Positions 51,790 to 61,888 of a stretch of 64,000 nucleotides of DNA are shown in pieces. Both the position numbers and the translations under genes were made by a program. Source of the DNA: Gari tellinella (Eukaryota > Mollusca > Bivalvia > Cardiida > Psammobiidae); contig OV277868.1 in assembly GCA_922989275.2 (NCBI GenBank), positions 17,604,291 through 17,668,290 on the forward strand, written 5' to 3'. Position 1 is the first letter of the stretch. Each line of letters starts with the position of its first letter. The notes beneath the pieces were generated by a model that had not been told where the DNA came from, searched no databases, and saw nothing but the letters and a program-made list of their open reading frames with translations.

Positions 51790-52610
51790 GAATAATCAGA
51801 TGCAAGTATAGTCAAGTGAGAACTAAACTTTGTGAGGATTTATAGCCTGTATGGCAGCTTGAAGCTGAACACAATACAAAGGTAACGCTAAAAGATAGAT
51901 TCTAAAGGAGCTGTTATGCATTACCTCTCTTTAAAAGATATACAGGCTACCGTGTCAATGGTCGATTTTTACAGGTTTGACTTATGGTATTATATAGAGC
52001 TGACGGCATTTTAAAGCTAAACTCAAGGGAGGTAACTCGGTTTGTGTTAACATATTGTCAGAATTTCTGGAAATCATGTATAAAATGTAAAGTCTTCTGT
52101 AGATTTTCATATAATTTTTTATGACTAGTAGATATAAGTAATATCTGGTATATGTCCCACAGGTAGATTTTTGGTAATTTGAAATTTAGTGACTTTATCA
52201 GAGTATGACTTTTTTTAAATATTGATATTTCACATAATAGTTCATGAAAAATTTGTGTTTGCATAATATTTTATAGTCTCTGTACAGTTTACTTGAATGT
52301 ATAGAAATTATTGAGTTATAATATTTTATATAAAAAAATATTCCTGTTTGTTTAAAATTGAACTTTTCTCGACAAAAGAACAAACGGTGCTGTAATTTGT
52401 TTTTATTTTAACGATTTTTCACTTTCAGTAGGGTATATTTCAATTTAATCATCAAGGTTTCAAAGAAATCTGACAGGGAATAAGCTGACCCGCGAACCAC
52501 CTTAATGCAAAGACAATGTATTACAATGTATTACAGTGTTTTAAACATATTATCGATTAATAAATAATATTCATAAATCGGTAAGATTTCTAAAACACTG
52601 TCATATATTA
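51790..52610. other. AT-rich region without recognised genes
   Basis: Short minus-strand ORFs rich in F, K, N and I reflect base composition. No motif is seen. Confidence 0.4.
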
Positions 52611-52619
52611 TATGGATGA

Positions 52620-52757
52620 AAAAAAATAGTTTGAAGTCTGATACATGTAACACATCGAGTTACGTGTGTGATCTGAAGAAAAAATGCTTCCAACCGATGT
52701 AAGAACTTGAGCACAATCGAGTTTTCTGTGGAAAGAATAACGCCTTGTGCACTGCAT
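52620..52757. mobile_element. Decayed family A relative
   Basis: AGTTTGAAGTCTGATACATG, GTGTGTGATCTG and GGAAAGAATAACGCCTTGTG give a faint match in order to the right two thirds of family A. Confidence 0.4.
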
Positions 52758-52764
52758 ACATGTA

Positions 52765-52967
52765 CAGTAGAATCTCTCTATTACTACCACTAAAAGAAGG
52801 CTTATTGTCTGTACTAAAAGACGATGACAGTTTAAAGCAATGTGAAAGTGAAACTGAAAGCTCCTGTAGGAGCTTTCTGTTTCACTTTCACATTGTTTTA
52901 AGCAGTCACCTGTCTTAAGCGATAATATTTTACACAAGTTAGTGGTCGTAATAGAGAGGTTCTACTG
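52765..52967. mobile_element. Family C palindromic element (copy 2)
   Basis: It runs from CAGTAGAATCTCTCTATTAC to GTAATAGAGAGGTTCTACTG, TA-flanked, with the AAGCTCCTGTAGGAGCTT centre. It is closely similar to the copy at 28580-28784. Confidence 0.88.
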
Positions 52968-52989
52968 TATTACAAATCATTATAACATA

Positions 52990-53191
52990 CATTGGATAAT
53001 ACGTCAATTTTGTCCCGTTTAAACGCAAACAAAACCCAAACGCATTGTAATAAAATACGGAAAATGACAGGTTATTGACAATTCTGAATTTTCATTTTAA
53101 TCTAGGAGTCAAATGGTTTGGGATCCGGCGTCTGAGCTGGCTCCAATATGTGCAATGAACAAAAAGAGTTCAGCATTAACGTGTCTTTAGT
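52990..53191. mobile_element. Decayed family A element (copy 12) just upstream of the sulfotransferase exon
   Basis: TTGTCCCGTTTAAACGCAAA at the left and CATTAACGTGTCTTTAG at the right survive; one hairpin arm is lost (GGGATCCGGCGTCTGAGCTG). It ends 38 bp before the predicted start codon. Confidence 0.55.
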
Positions 53192-53229
53192 AAATTAATG
53201 AAATGTTGTCTACTGTGTTTGTCAGGTAT

Positions 53230-53413
53230 ATGCCTACGCAGTTCCTGGATGTTCCTGATGGTGACGCCATTTCATACGTCACTGTCACAGAGAACGGCTA
53301 CCGACTTTATCCATTCTTCCCAACAGACGAGGAGGTGCGGAATAACTTTGACGATATTCCGAACAAACGATGCCGCAGCGACGATATTCTGTTGAGCTCA
53401 TACCCCAGAACAG
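53230..53413 (+). CDS. Sulfotransferase exon (N-terminal, start of PAPS-binding motif)
   Basis: This is the first visible exon of a cytosolic-type sulfotransferase, which transfers sulfate from PAPS to hydroxyl or amine acceptors. From ATG at 53230 it encodes MPTQFLDVPDGDAISYVTV, later YRLYPFFPTDEEVRNNFDDI and DILLSSYPRTG. The end, YPRTG, is the first part of the 5'-phosphosulfate-binding loop (family YPK(S/T)GTxW). It ends in phase 1 at a GTATAG donor. A CAG lies just before at 53223-53225, so the exon may instead continue an upstream 5' exon. A 20-base C run follows the donor by nine bases. Confidence 0.75.
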
Positions 53414-53422
53414 GTATAGTAA

Positions 53423-53442
53423 CCCCCCCCCCCCCCCCCCCC
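53423..53442 (+). repeat. Run of 20 cytosines
   Basis: An uninterrupted C20 tract lies nine bases downstream of the exon 1 splice donor of the sulfotransferase gene. Confidence 0.95.
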
Positions 53443-53511
53443 ATGTTATGAAAGGTAAAGCCTTCGTCATCCCTATTGAAAGTGCCAGTCAGTTTTGACT
53501 TATGAAAAGTA

Positions 53512-53760
53512 CAGTGGAGAAAAACGTCGGTATTCTTTCCCGTTTACGCAAACGAAACGCAAACGCAGGGCATTATAATAACTAAAATGACAATTTTTTA
53601 ACAATTTTGACGACTCGTTTTAAAATGAGTGGCAATCAGTTTGGAGCCTGATCAGACGCCGGGTTACCCGGCGTCTGATCTGGCTCCAAACTGTTTGCAA
53701 TGGAAATAAAAGTTTTAGCGTAAACGCGTTTATTGGGATAGAATAACGTTGTCTCCACTG
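53512..53760. mobile_element. Family A element (copy 13), intact, in sulfotransferase intron 1
   Basis: CAGTGGAGAAAAACGTCGGT at the left, GTTGTCTCCACTG at the right, TA flanks, and a perfect GACGCCGGGTTACCCGGCGTC core. Confidence 0.88.
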
Positions 53761-53899
53761 TATACAACTTCCTATACGATTAAATGAAATGCATTTACTG
53801 CTGTAATTCAACGTCGTAATGTTTGCAAACTTCATGTGACATTGGAACGGTAGTTATTATTTCCAAATTGAAATGCGTATGTTTAAATCCTTATGTCCA

Positions 53900-53970
53900 T
53901 TGCAAACAGTTTGGAACCTGATCAGACACCGGGTTACCCGGTGTGTGATCAGGCTCCAAGCTGTTTGCGA
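53900..53970. repeat. Solo core hairpin in sulfotransferase intron 1
   Basis: GCAAACAGTTTGGAACCTGA and GATCAGGCTCCAAGCTGTTT pair around GACACCGGGTTACCCGGTGT. No TIRs flank it. Confidence 0.75.
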
Positions 53971-54038
53971 CTCTGTTTGAATAGGTCTAAAGAAATTTAT
54001 TTTCCATAAAACTGAATGATATTGGTTTGTTTCCACAG

Positions 54039-54208
54039 GTACCAATTGGGTATGGGAAATGATGACTATGGTACTATCAAGATCACCTAACGTCACAGGT
54101 GGTTCCAAGGGTCCTGGTATGTTAGAGTGCAGGTTGGCTGAGATTCAGGAGGCTTTACCATCCCCAAGAATCCTGAACACACATGTCAAATTCAAATATT
54201 TACCAAAG
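54039..54208 (+). CDS. Sulfotransferase exon 2 (PAPS loop completed)
   Basis: The acceptor TTTCCACAG precedes GTACCAATTGG; spliced to exon 1 it gives YPRTGTNWVWEMMTMVLSRS, the canonical PAPS 5'-phosphosulfate loop with its W. It continues SPNVTGGSKGPGMLECRLAE and LPSPRILNTHVKFKYLPK, matching the usual SPR.(I/L).TH...LP strand leading to the substrate pocket. In the family the His of TH is commonly the catalytic base position, and here it is present. The exon ends in phase 0 at GTGCGG. Confidence 0.85.
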
Positions 54209-54235
54209 GTGCGGTTACAATGCAATGTTTCTTTA

Positions 54236-54372
54236 CCGATTAACAAAGGTTTTGCGGTTAACAAAGGTATTCCGATTAACAAAGGTTTTCCGGTTAACAA
54301 AGGTTTTCCGATTAACAAAGTTTTTCCGGTTAACAAAGGTTTTCCGATTAACAAAGGTTTTCCGGTTAACAA
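54236..54372. repeat. 18-bp minisatellite (36-bp alternating dimer) in sulfotransferase intron 2
   Basis: About 7.6 copies of CCG(A/G)TTAACAAAGGTTTT, the A and G forms alternating. It starts 27 bp after the splice donor of exon 2. The exon 2 frame stays open through it to a stop at 54412. Confidence 0.9.
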
Positions 54373-54895
54373 ACCACGGATGTTCACAGACTCATGGATC
54401 TCGGAAATCTAAATAAAAAGTAATCAAAACACGGAAATCTATTTTTAGAATTAACAAACCACGGAACTATGGTCGGAAATTTAACAAAACACGGAAATCT
54501 GGGCGTTAACCGCCAGAGTCGCCTAAAGTCGAATTTGCAAATAGTTTTGACTGCTTGATACTCGTTTCGATATTTCTTATGTCATGATGCACTCTCTTAA
54601 ATTTAACTTTGAAATGATATTGCAGACAACAATATTGAAGCAGACAACACAATAACGGTGTAGGGGTACAAAATTAAAAAACAATTTGGCGCCGAAATTG
54701 TTAATCGAAACAAAATGAAAACACCAACTCGAAAAAGGGCAGTACAATCTCCGAGTTATCTCGACAATATACAGTCGAATCTCGATAAGTCGAACTTGCT
54801 TTACTCATTATCCCCTGAATATTCCAATGGACTATTCCAGTTTGCAATAAAGGCTAGTCCATTTTTCGACTATTAAGGGGGGTATAAATTGCAAA

Positions 54896-54968
54896 ATGAC
54901 AAACAATGAAGTCCCTGATCAGAGGGCTCCTGCTGGAGCCCTCTGATCCGGGATTTCCCTGTTTGCAT
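54896..54968. repeat. Near-perfect solo hairpin
   Basis: CAAACAATGAAGTCCCTGAT, the complementary GAGGGCTCCTGCTGGAGCCCTC and ATCCGGGATTTCCCTGTTTG form a stem of about 30 bp. It is a distinct version of the core-hairpin layout. Confidence 0.75.
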
Positions 54969-55388
54969 AGGACATGTGTACTCTTCACAGGTACACATTT
55001 GGAAAATGACGCATATATGGCGCTAGGGCTCAATGAGTTAAGTAGAACCTATCCTTTAACCCTTTCACGGTCATATTTATCGTGAGGTTGTTTACCCCTT
55101 CGCCGCTATATTGCCGTCTGCATCAATATTGTTGTCTGCAATATCGATTCAAAGTTTTAGGCAGTATCACGTCTACGAAATTTCAAAACAAGTGGCAAAG
55201 TTTTGATCATGATCAAAATTGTTTGCAAATACGCTTCTGACGTCATTGAGAGTAAAAATGAAAGGTCCTTTTGGAGCCTGCTGATTTAGTTTCATCTCAC
55301 ATTAGACTGCCACCTCTCTTATATATACAATATACAAAATCTACAAGCCTTTCCACGTGTCTTATTCGAAAGGATTTTCATTCAAATA

Positions 55389-55579
55389 CAGTCGAACTTC
55401 GATATCTCGAACTTGGTTAAATCGTCATACCCATATTTCAAAGTAAAAACGTGGCTAAGCCACGTTTTAACTTTGATATATGGGTATGCTCGACTAAACC
55501 GAGAATAATATAATGCAGTTCATGTATCGAACTATCGGTAGTTCGGGTAAAGCGAGTACGAGATATCGAAGTTCGACTG
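55389..55579. mobile_element. Family D element (copy 1), pogo-like, abutting sulfotransferase exon 3
   Basis: CAGTCGAACTTCGATATCTC and its reverse complement at the right are the termini, with TA on both sides. The centre pairs AAACGTGGCTAAGCCACGTT. Ends of this type are known from pogo/Tigger elements. It is non-coding. Confidence 0.88.
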
Positions 55580-55592
55580 TAATTGACTCCAG

Positions 55593-55743
55593 GAAGCTCT
55601 TAAGAAGAAACTGAAGACGGTGTTGCTGTGTAGAAACCCTAAGGATGCGATTGTCTCATACTACATCCATACAAAGAATATGAGACTCTATGAGTATGAT
55701 GGGAAATTCGAGAACTACTTGGCAATGTATATGAGAGGAGAAG
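55593..55743 (+). CDS. Sulfotransferase exon 3 (3'-phosphate-binding motif)
   Basis: After the acceptor ACTCCAG the phase 0 exon reads EALKKKLKTVLLCRNPKDAI and VSYYIHTKNMRLYEYDGKFE, then NYLAMYMRGEG. RNPKDAIVSYY is the 3'-phosphate-binding (3'-PB) motif that contacts PAPS. It ends in phase 1 at GTGAGA. The following exon should start with the conserved (V/P)(P/Y)(F/Y)G.W segment and end with the RKG..GDWKN region; I found neither in the remaining 8.2 kb, so later exons are outside the window or the copy is truncated. A family D element ends only 13 bp before this exon. Confidence 0.85.
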
Positions 55744-56320
55744 GTGAGATATTGTTTGCATTTCTATTTCTATGTATTACTTCTATATGGAGCGCAATCG
55801 TTGCCAATAATCTAGACATGTAGATGCTAACATCTATTTTGTAGTTTGTATAAAATACAAACCCGACTGTACAAAATATAAATGTGACTTGTCCATAAGT
55901 TAGTCATGACCATACAATGCTATTTTTAGAATTGACTTTCTGCTTTGTTCAAAGCAAACACCCGCTTTACATTTCATGAAATTGACAAATTAATCCTACA
56001 GATCAGAATGAAATTCCTCAAACCGTCACAAGCAAAGAACTGCATCCGAAAATCCAACTGAAATCATCTGTTTTCAATAAACTTGAACACAGATATAAAC
56101 CGAAAGTTGCGGATTGACGACCGACATTGACATTTCTCCAGTGTACAGTTGACTCTTGCAAGTCGAGAATTACATTTCTCCAAATGCAAAACAAGCGAAT
56201 TTTGCTATGACCTTATAAGGAATTTTTACGGAATACTACGAATATTAATTTGGGCGGAGTAAACTAAATCGGATCTTACCGGAATCGTTCGCCGGGGGTT
56301 TACCTAGCCCTATGATTTTA
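55744..56320. other. Intron or downstream sequence of the sulfotransferase gene
   Basis: I looked for the next exon on this strand and saw no frame with a sulfotransferase motif. No repeat is recognised. Confidence 0.4.
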
Positions 56321-56554
56321 CAGTGGAGAATACGTTATTCTTTCCCGTTTAAACGAACCGCAAAACACTAAAACATAGAAAAGTGCAACTTTTGGACAAT
56401 TCTGATAATTCATGTTTATATTGGTGACAAACAGTTTGGAGCCTGATCAGACGCCGGATTACCCAGCGTCTGATCTGGCTCCAAACTGTTGCAATAGAAA
56501 TAATAGTTTTAGCGTAAACGCGTTTATTGGGAAAGAATAACGTTTTCTCCACTG
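56321..56554. mobile_element. Family A element (copy 14)
   Basis: CAGTGGAGAATACGTTATTC at the left, AACGTTTTCTCCACTG at the right, TA flanks, hairpin GACGCCGGATTACCCAGCGTC. Confidence 0.87.
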
Positions 56555-56585
56555 TATGTAGCCAGTTTGACAGACAGGTGCTTGC

Positions 56586-56836
56586 TTAACCCATTACCCC
56601 ATAAATACACCTTTTTACGCCTTTCATTTATTCACCCACTAAAGAATTAATTCCAATTTTTACAACCATGAATATGTATCATAAGAAATGTTTTCTATTT
56701 CCTAGCAGACTGTAGCTTAAAGCAGGCTGAAAGTAAAGCAGAATGTGCCTTAAGGCACATTCTGCTTTACTTTCAACCTGCTTTATGTGGTCACGTGTCT
56801 TCAATATTAGAAACAGGCTGTGGGGTAATAGGTTAA
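56586..56836. mobile_element. Family E foldback element (intact copy)
   Basis: TTAACCCATTACCCCATAAA and the complementary TGGGGTAATAGGTTAA are its termini. The middle (56716-56786) pairs AAAGTAAAGCAGAATGTGCC with GGCACATTCTGCTTTACTTT. There is no ORF. Confidence 0.8.
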
Positions 56837-56900
56837 GCAGACTGAAGTAAAGCAGATAGTTCCTGAAAGAGCTTTTCTGCTTTACATGTGCCTGCTTTAA
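56837..56900. repeat. Imperfect hairpin related to family E core
   Basis: GCAGACTGAAGTAAAGCAGA and TCTGCTTTACATGTGCCTGC pair around AGTTCCTGAAAGAGCT. Confidence 0.6.
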
Positions 56901-56927
56901 ACATCCATCTGCCCAGATGCAGGACAG

Positions 56928-57137
56928 GGGCCCGTTTCATAAACATTGTTGTCGTAAGTCAAAACTTTAAAATACATTTAATTTCTGATTTCTCTATTTA
57001 ATCCTGTCTTGTGACATTTTCAAGACGATTCCAAAAAGATGTTACAAGACAGGATTAGATTGAGAAATAAATAATAATTGAGACTTTTATAATCTGACTT
57101 ACGACAACATTCGTCGTACAAAGTTTTATAAAAACGA
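56928..57137. mobile_element. Foldback element with GGGGCCCGTTTCATAAA end
   Basis: GTTTCATAAACATTGTTGTC, TTGTCGTAAGTC and TAATCCTGTCTTGT on the left recur inverted on the right (ACAAGACAGGATTA, GACTTACGACAA, TTTTATAAAAACG). It is about 210 bp and non-coding. Confidence 0.65.
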
Positions 57138-57280
57138 CTCAAGGTTTCCAATGACTCTTTATCAGGATAATATTTGTAGAAGTATGAAAAGGTACATGCA
57201 TTAAATTTGTAATAGGAATAATTTAAAAAAACTGCCAACATGTGCATCTATGTGTGAAATGGTTAAAGTGGTTGCTTACA

Positions 57281-57353
57281 GCAAGATAAAAGTAAAGCAG
57301 AAATCTCCTGTGGCAGCTTTTGATTAACTGCTTTACTTTTATCCTGCTTTAAG
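57281..57353. repeat. Hairpin related to family E core
   Basis: CAGCAAGATAAAAGTAAAGC pairs with GCTTTACTTTTATCCTGCTT around an imperfect centre. Confidence 0.65.
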
Positions 57354-57496
57354 GTGGGCTCAGCTTCTTTAACCATTTGAACCCTATTGGTGCATCTATG
57401 GGTCCTTTGAAACAGTGTACATGTACCTGTGAAGACTTAGTAACATTAACCCTTTACCTGATAGCCTATTTCTAGTATTGAAAATAGGTGACTACT

Positions 57497-58042
57497 TAAA
57501 GCGACTCGCAACCAGATGGTGCATTAAAAATAGTAATTTGTAAATATGTGTCAAACGCTTATATAAATGGTAAAGAATTAGTTTAGGATAAGAAATTCTG
57601 TTTAAAAAAATGTATTTCAATAAAAAAAAATATTGGTCTCTGGTGGGATTCGAACCCGGGGCCTGGCATTGGCGGACAGAAGGCAAAATAGGGGAAACCG
57701 CTTAGACCAATGGACCACGGAACTATCCGTTTATCTCGGATCGATTTAACGTATTTCAATGTGTAGCGATCGAAAGTGCATACAACTTCGTAATTCGGCT
57801 CGTGTTTATGTCTGAGCCCGTGTAGAGAAGCAACAACAACAACTATACCGTCTACTAGTCGGTATAGAAAAACGATGGAAAATATCTAAAAATCTAAGAT
57901 TCGGTGACGATTCTTGAGACTTTTTTTGGACTGATCATATTTTTTTAATGTCAGAAGCCAAATAATGCCACAAATTTGCTTTTATTTGAGTATTTTATTT
58001 TATTTTGACAAGTACACCATCCGGTTGCGAGTCCCTTTAAAG
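57497..58042. mobile_element. TIR element with internal tRNA-like promoter, copy 1
   Basis: It starts AAAGCGACTCGCAACCAGAT and ends ATCCGGTTGCGAGTCCCTTT, inverted terminal repeats. Inside, on the minus strand (57640-57722), TTGGTCTAAGCGGTTTCCCC and GGGTTCGAATCCCACCAGAG look like A and B boxes of a Leu/Ser-type tRNA with a long variable arm. The combination of TIRs and a pol III-like promoter is unusual. Confidence 0.65.
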
Positions 58043-58571
58043 AGGCTCGCAACCGGATCAAGCATTAAAAATAGTAATCTGTAAATATAGGTCAAATGCT
58101 TATATAAATGGGTAAAATTTAGTTTAGGATAATAAATTCTGTTAAAAAATGCATTTCCAAAAAAAAAAGAAGAGGCTCTGGTGGGATTCGAACCCGTGAC
58201 CATCCATGTGGAGACAAAAATGAAAAATGAGGCATCGCCTCTACGCCCTCGGCTACGGACGCTCTCTATATATATGGTAGCGAATTAACGTACTTCAATG
58301 ATAGCTATTAATAGAACATTATTCGGCTCGGGTTTATGTCTGACCCCGTGTAGAGAAGCAACAACAATAACTATACCGTTAGCTAACGCTATGGAAAAAC
58401 GATGGAAAATATCTAAAAAACTAAGATTCGGTGACGATTCTTGAGACGTTTTTTGGACTGATCATATGTTTTTAATGTCAAAAGCCAAATAATGCCACAA
58501 ATTTGCTTTTATTTGAGTATTTTATTTTATTTTGACAAGAACACCATCCGGTTGCGAGTCCCTTTAAAGCA
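58033..58571. mobile_element. TIR element with internal tRNA-like promoter, copy 2 (head-to-tail)
   Basis: AAAGAGGCTCGCAACCGGAT opens it, directly at the end of copy 1, and GTTGCGAGTCCCTTTAAAG closes it. The tRNA-like stretch (58168-58262, minus) has TAGCCGAGGGCGTAGAGGCG and GGGTTCGAATCCCACCAGAG. Both copies share ACGATGGAAAATATCTAAAA and the GACAAG.ACACCATCCGG end. Confidence 0.65.
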
Positions 58572-58589
58572 GGTTGAAAGTAAAGCAGA

Positions 58590-59100
58590 ATTATAGTCAC
58601 TCTGAACACCTCAGAGTTCTTGGCATACGTTCTAGGAAATACCGAAACTTCACGAAGGAAAATTGACGCGTCGAAGGAGGGGCTTATGTAGCTAAGACAC
58701 GCCCTCGTGACTCATTTGTTACTTTCTACATCGTCCGTTGTACATTGGCGAATATCCGAAGTTCATTGTATGGTGTCTGTTTGCAAAAGGTGAAACGTCT
58801 TTCGCAAAGCGTACTTTCAATACTTCCAGGCGGAAAATGTTTATTTCAAATGTTGGTTATATGTAGTTCTGTCTTAGAAAGTAACATTAAATCGTGGATT
58901 TTGGTTCCCTTGTTAACAGCTTTACATGAAAGAATTGCAAGTGTTTAAAGTATAAACTATAAATACCTTTTTATGGAATACAGTATACACATGTAAACAG
59001 ACATTTACATGTTAAGTTTGCATGATTCTAAACGACATTTATACAAATACATATCGTTTTTGGCCAAACAATAATTGAAAACTGGGTGATTGCATGTCTG
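58590..59100. other. Unique region
   Basis: The + ORF at 58745-58948 (MANIRSSLYGV start) has no motif and no supporting context. Confidence 0.3.
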
Positions 59101-59119
59101 GATTTTTGGCAACGAATGC

Positions 59120-59372
59120 GCTCCATACTTCTACGCCATCAATTCTGATGATTATGAGAAGGGGCACTTTTTAGGTGCACCATTGGGACTGTACCCGGCC
59201 GCTCACTTTATCCTGACACCGACGAATCAGTCGTAATGCTAACCCGAAATCCTGAGCGTCAAGGAAGGAGCCATTACTACCAATTTTCAAGTCTTTGGTT
59301 TGACCCGGCCGGAGATTGAACCCGCAACCTCCCGCACTGCAAGCGGACGCTCTACCACTGAGCTATACATGT
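59120..59372 (-). repeat. tRNA-derived SINE
   Basis: On the minus strand, TATAGCTCAGTGGTAGAGCG (A box), a five-base anticodon stem enclosing TTGCAGT (GCA in the anticodon position) and GCGGGTTCAATCTCC (B box) give a tRNA-like head. A body follows to about 59120. The acceptor stem does not pair. Confidence 0.6.
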
Positions 59373-59453
59373 TTCATTGGGGAAAACATTTTTATAAACT
59401 TTTCCAACGAGTTATAGAAATGCGTTTTAGACAAACCTAGTGATATTGACATA

Positions 59454-59647
59454 CAGTCTAACTTCGATATCTCAAACTCGCTTAACTCGAATTATTCGAT
59501 ATTTCGAAACATGAATTAACCTTTTTTCAGGCTCGGTTTAAGTGAACATACCCGTGTTTCAAAGTTAAAACGCGGCTTAGCCGCGTTTTAAATTTGAAAT
59601 ACGAGTATGTTCGATTTAGTCGAGTTCGAGATATCGACGTTCGACTG
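59454..59647. mobile_element. Family D element (copy 2)
   Basis: CAGTCTAACTTCGATATCTC and GATATCGACGTTCGACTG ends, TA flanks, and the centre AAACGCGGCTTAGCCGCGTT. It is similar in plan to the copy at 55389-55579. Confidence 0.85.
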
Positions 59648-59936
59648 TACTTCTTGAAATTCTGGTTGCAATAAAATTTTACTAGATAAAGGTCTACATA
59701 TATTGTATAATAAATAAGCATGATTACATCTGCATGTGTATGTATGACGGGAAACTGGATAATTTAAGGCAAGTAAACGTGTTTTTCTGATTTGTTTTAG
59801 TATAAACGCATTTAAATTCTGTACAAATATATTTTTCCATAGCAACCAATTTTGAGCCTGGTTTGAATTGATTTTTTTTCGATTTGACTATACTGGATTC
59901 TCTGGTGATATAGTGGACTGAAAGTACAGCATTCCC

Positions 59937-60266
59937 TCTCCACAAAGACATCCAATGGGAGACAAACAATGTGCGTTATTCGGAGGGAGTCGCTATAGGG
60001 AGGAAAATTGAATCACATTTGTAAACAACTTGAATCCAGATCAGACGCCGCGTGGCGCGGCGTCTGATCTAGATTCAAGCTGATTGTCACTCGTCATTAT
60101 ATTTATTCTATCAAAATGTGAGAAACACAGCATACTTCAAATTTAAGAAGACGACATTGCAGCCATGAAAATGTTGGATATAAATGTCTTGTTTCGGGAA
60201 CAGCGGCAAGAGTCGTTGTAAGGAGGGAGTCGTTGTTGGGAGGGTCAATGTAGGTAGAAAGCATTG
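59937..60266. mobile_element. Family B element (copy 5)
   Basis: CAGCATTCCCTCTCCACAAA at the left, AATGTAGGTAGAAAGCATTG at the right, and the core hairpin at 60020-60087 with GACGCCGCGTGGCGCGGCGTC. Confidence 0.8.
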
Positions 60267-60914
60267 TAGTTATTTTCCATAAAACTCTTTTGAATAAAGT
60301 AACTCTTTCCGATTGCACATTTTGGAGCCTGGTCAGATATCGGGCGACGCTATGCTGTCGTTGAAAAGTTTAAAGTCCCATTGTGTTTTCAGACCTTTTC
60401 TCAATGTCTGAAATACGATAACGGTTAATAATAATGTTTGAACATTCTTATGGGACAAACTGATCTATGAAATGATGAAGACCGACCTAAATCACCAAAA
60501 AGGGCGATTTAAAATCATAACAAACCGAAAATAGAACGTCTGACATAAACATTTCCACACGGCTTAGTATCACGTGATACAGCCGAATACAACTTCACGG
60601 GGGGCAACCGTATCTATCTCCGCCCGTCTATCCATCAGGGCCCGGGTGCATGACACACCGCTAAATCTCCTCGCTAAACTATCCGATAAATTCTACCTGT
60701 CCGTTAGTTACCTGTCAACTAGAGCGAGCCGCTAACTGGCGTGCACATGTCGAATTTACCTTGTAGGTAGTTACCTTGCAGCTAGTGCATTTAGTAGCAA
60801 GCTAAAATCGGGTTAAATTTGATGAATGCATTGAACACGAGTGAACATAAGCGTTTTGGCTAAAACTACACTTCATACTTTGTTTTCCATTGTGTATATA
60901 CATTTTTATACTAA

Positions 60915-60937
60915 AATGAGGGGGGGGGGCGGGGGGT
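60915..60937. repeat. G-rich tract
   Basis: Runs of nine and six G around a single C, followed by TATTCGAGGGAGGGG. Confidence 0.85.
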
Positions 60938-61250
60938 ATTCGAGGGAGGGGTTCGATTCCAATGGAAAACTTGTAATCCGAACCCGTTTTCTTGTTCACT
61001 AAAATGCCAACATATAGAATCTGTGATGCATCGAGCAAATCATAAACTTTAATTGTTGAGTTTAGTTTTTACAATGTAATCATTTTGGACCATGATATGA
61101 CAGATAGACTTGGCAGCTGATCAGGATCAAAACTATTTAGCACTTATGTTGCGTTAGATCTAAACAATGCATTTATAAAGCAGACGGCATTATGGGTTGA
61201 AAAGGTTAGAAGAAACAAAACTATCTTATGAAAGATTTTAAACTACAAAA

Positions 61251-61600
61251 AGAGAAAAAGAAGAAGGACAGATAGGGAAACAAAGGCATAAAGAGAACGG
61301 AAAGAGAGAGGAAGCAAGAGAGGTTGGGAGAATGAGATATAGAGATATATAGAGAGAGGCAGGTAGATATACATGTACAGACGGACGTGCATATACTGAG
61401 ATACAGGGAGAGATATACGAGCGAGAGACAGAGAGAGAGAGAAAGAGAGAGGGGGAAAGAGAGCGAAAGAAAGAGAGAGAGGCTTAAAAGGCAGATATAC
61501 ATGTACACATACAGAAGTAGCGCAGACAATAGAGAAAGAGAGAGAGAGGGAAGGAGAGAAAAAGAGAGGGTAGACAGTGACAGACAGACAGACGTGCGGA
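61251..61600. repeat. Purine-rich GA tract, about 350 bp
   Basis: AGAGAGAG runs alternate with GACAGA and GGGAAAG words over roughly 350 bp. Its minus strand translates as L/S repeats, which is not a gene. Confidence 0.85.
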
Positions 61601-61888
61601 CAGAAGGTTCCTTAGCTGTTAAGTTACTACGCATTACACCTAACACGAAAAGTGGATACATTTTAAATATTCTTGTTCTGACCCGTAGTTGATCAAGATC
61701 CTAAATGATTGAACCTCGTACATGTACCGATGTTCAATTCTGAAGGTTATTTCATTATAGAGTTATTAGTGAGTTATAATTATTGATTTATTGCATTCTT
61801 CTTTAAAGATGTGCTTTATTGGAATCTCTTGTTTCATAGACATGCTTTAGCAACTCTTTCACCGCCGGAGTCGCATAAAGTCGGCTTT

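Noticed and set aside
53285..53470. Minus-strand ORF with a glycine run
   Set aside because: It is antisense to sulfotransferase exon 1 and the glycine run is the C20 tract.
59281..59372. Functional tRNA gene (GCA anticodon) on the minus strand
   Set aside because: A and B boxes and an anticodon stem-loop are visible, but the acceptor ends do not pair and a SINE-like body follows.
61221..61661. 146-residue minus-strand ORF rich in L and S
   Set aside because: It is the translation of a GA-rich purine tract; the opposite strand gives an equally open R/E-rich frame.
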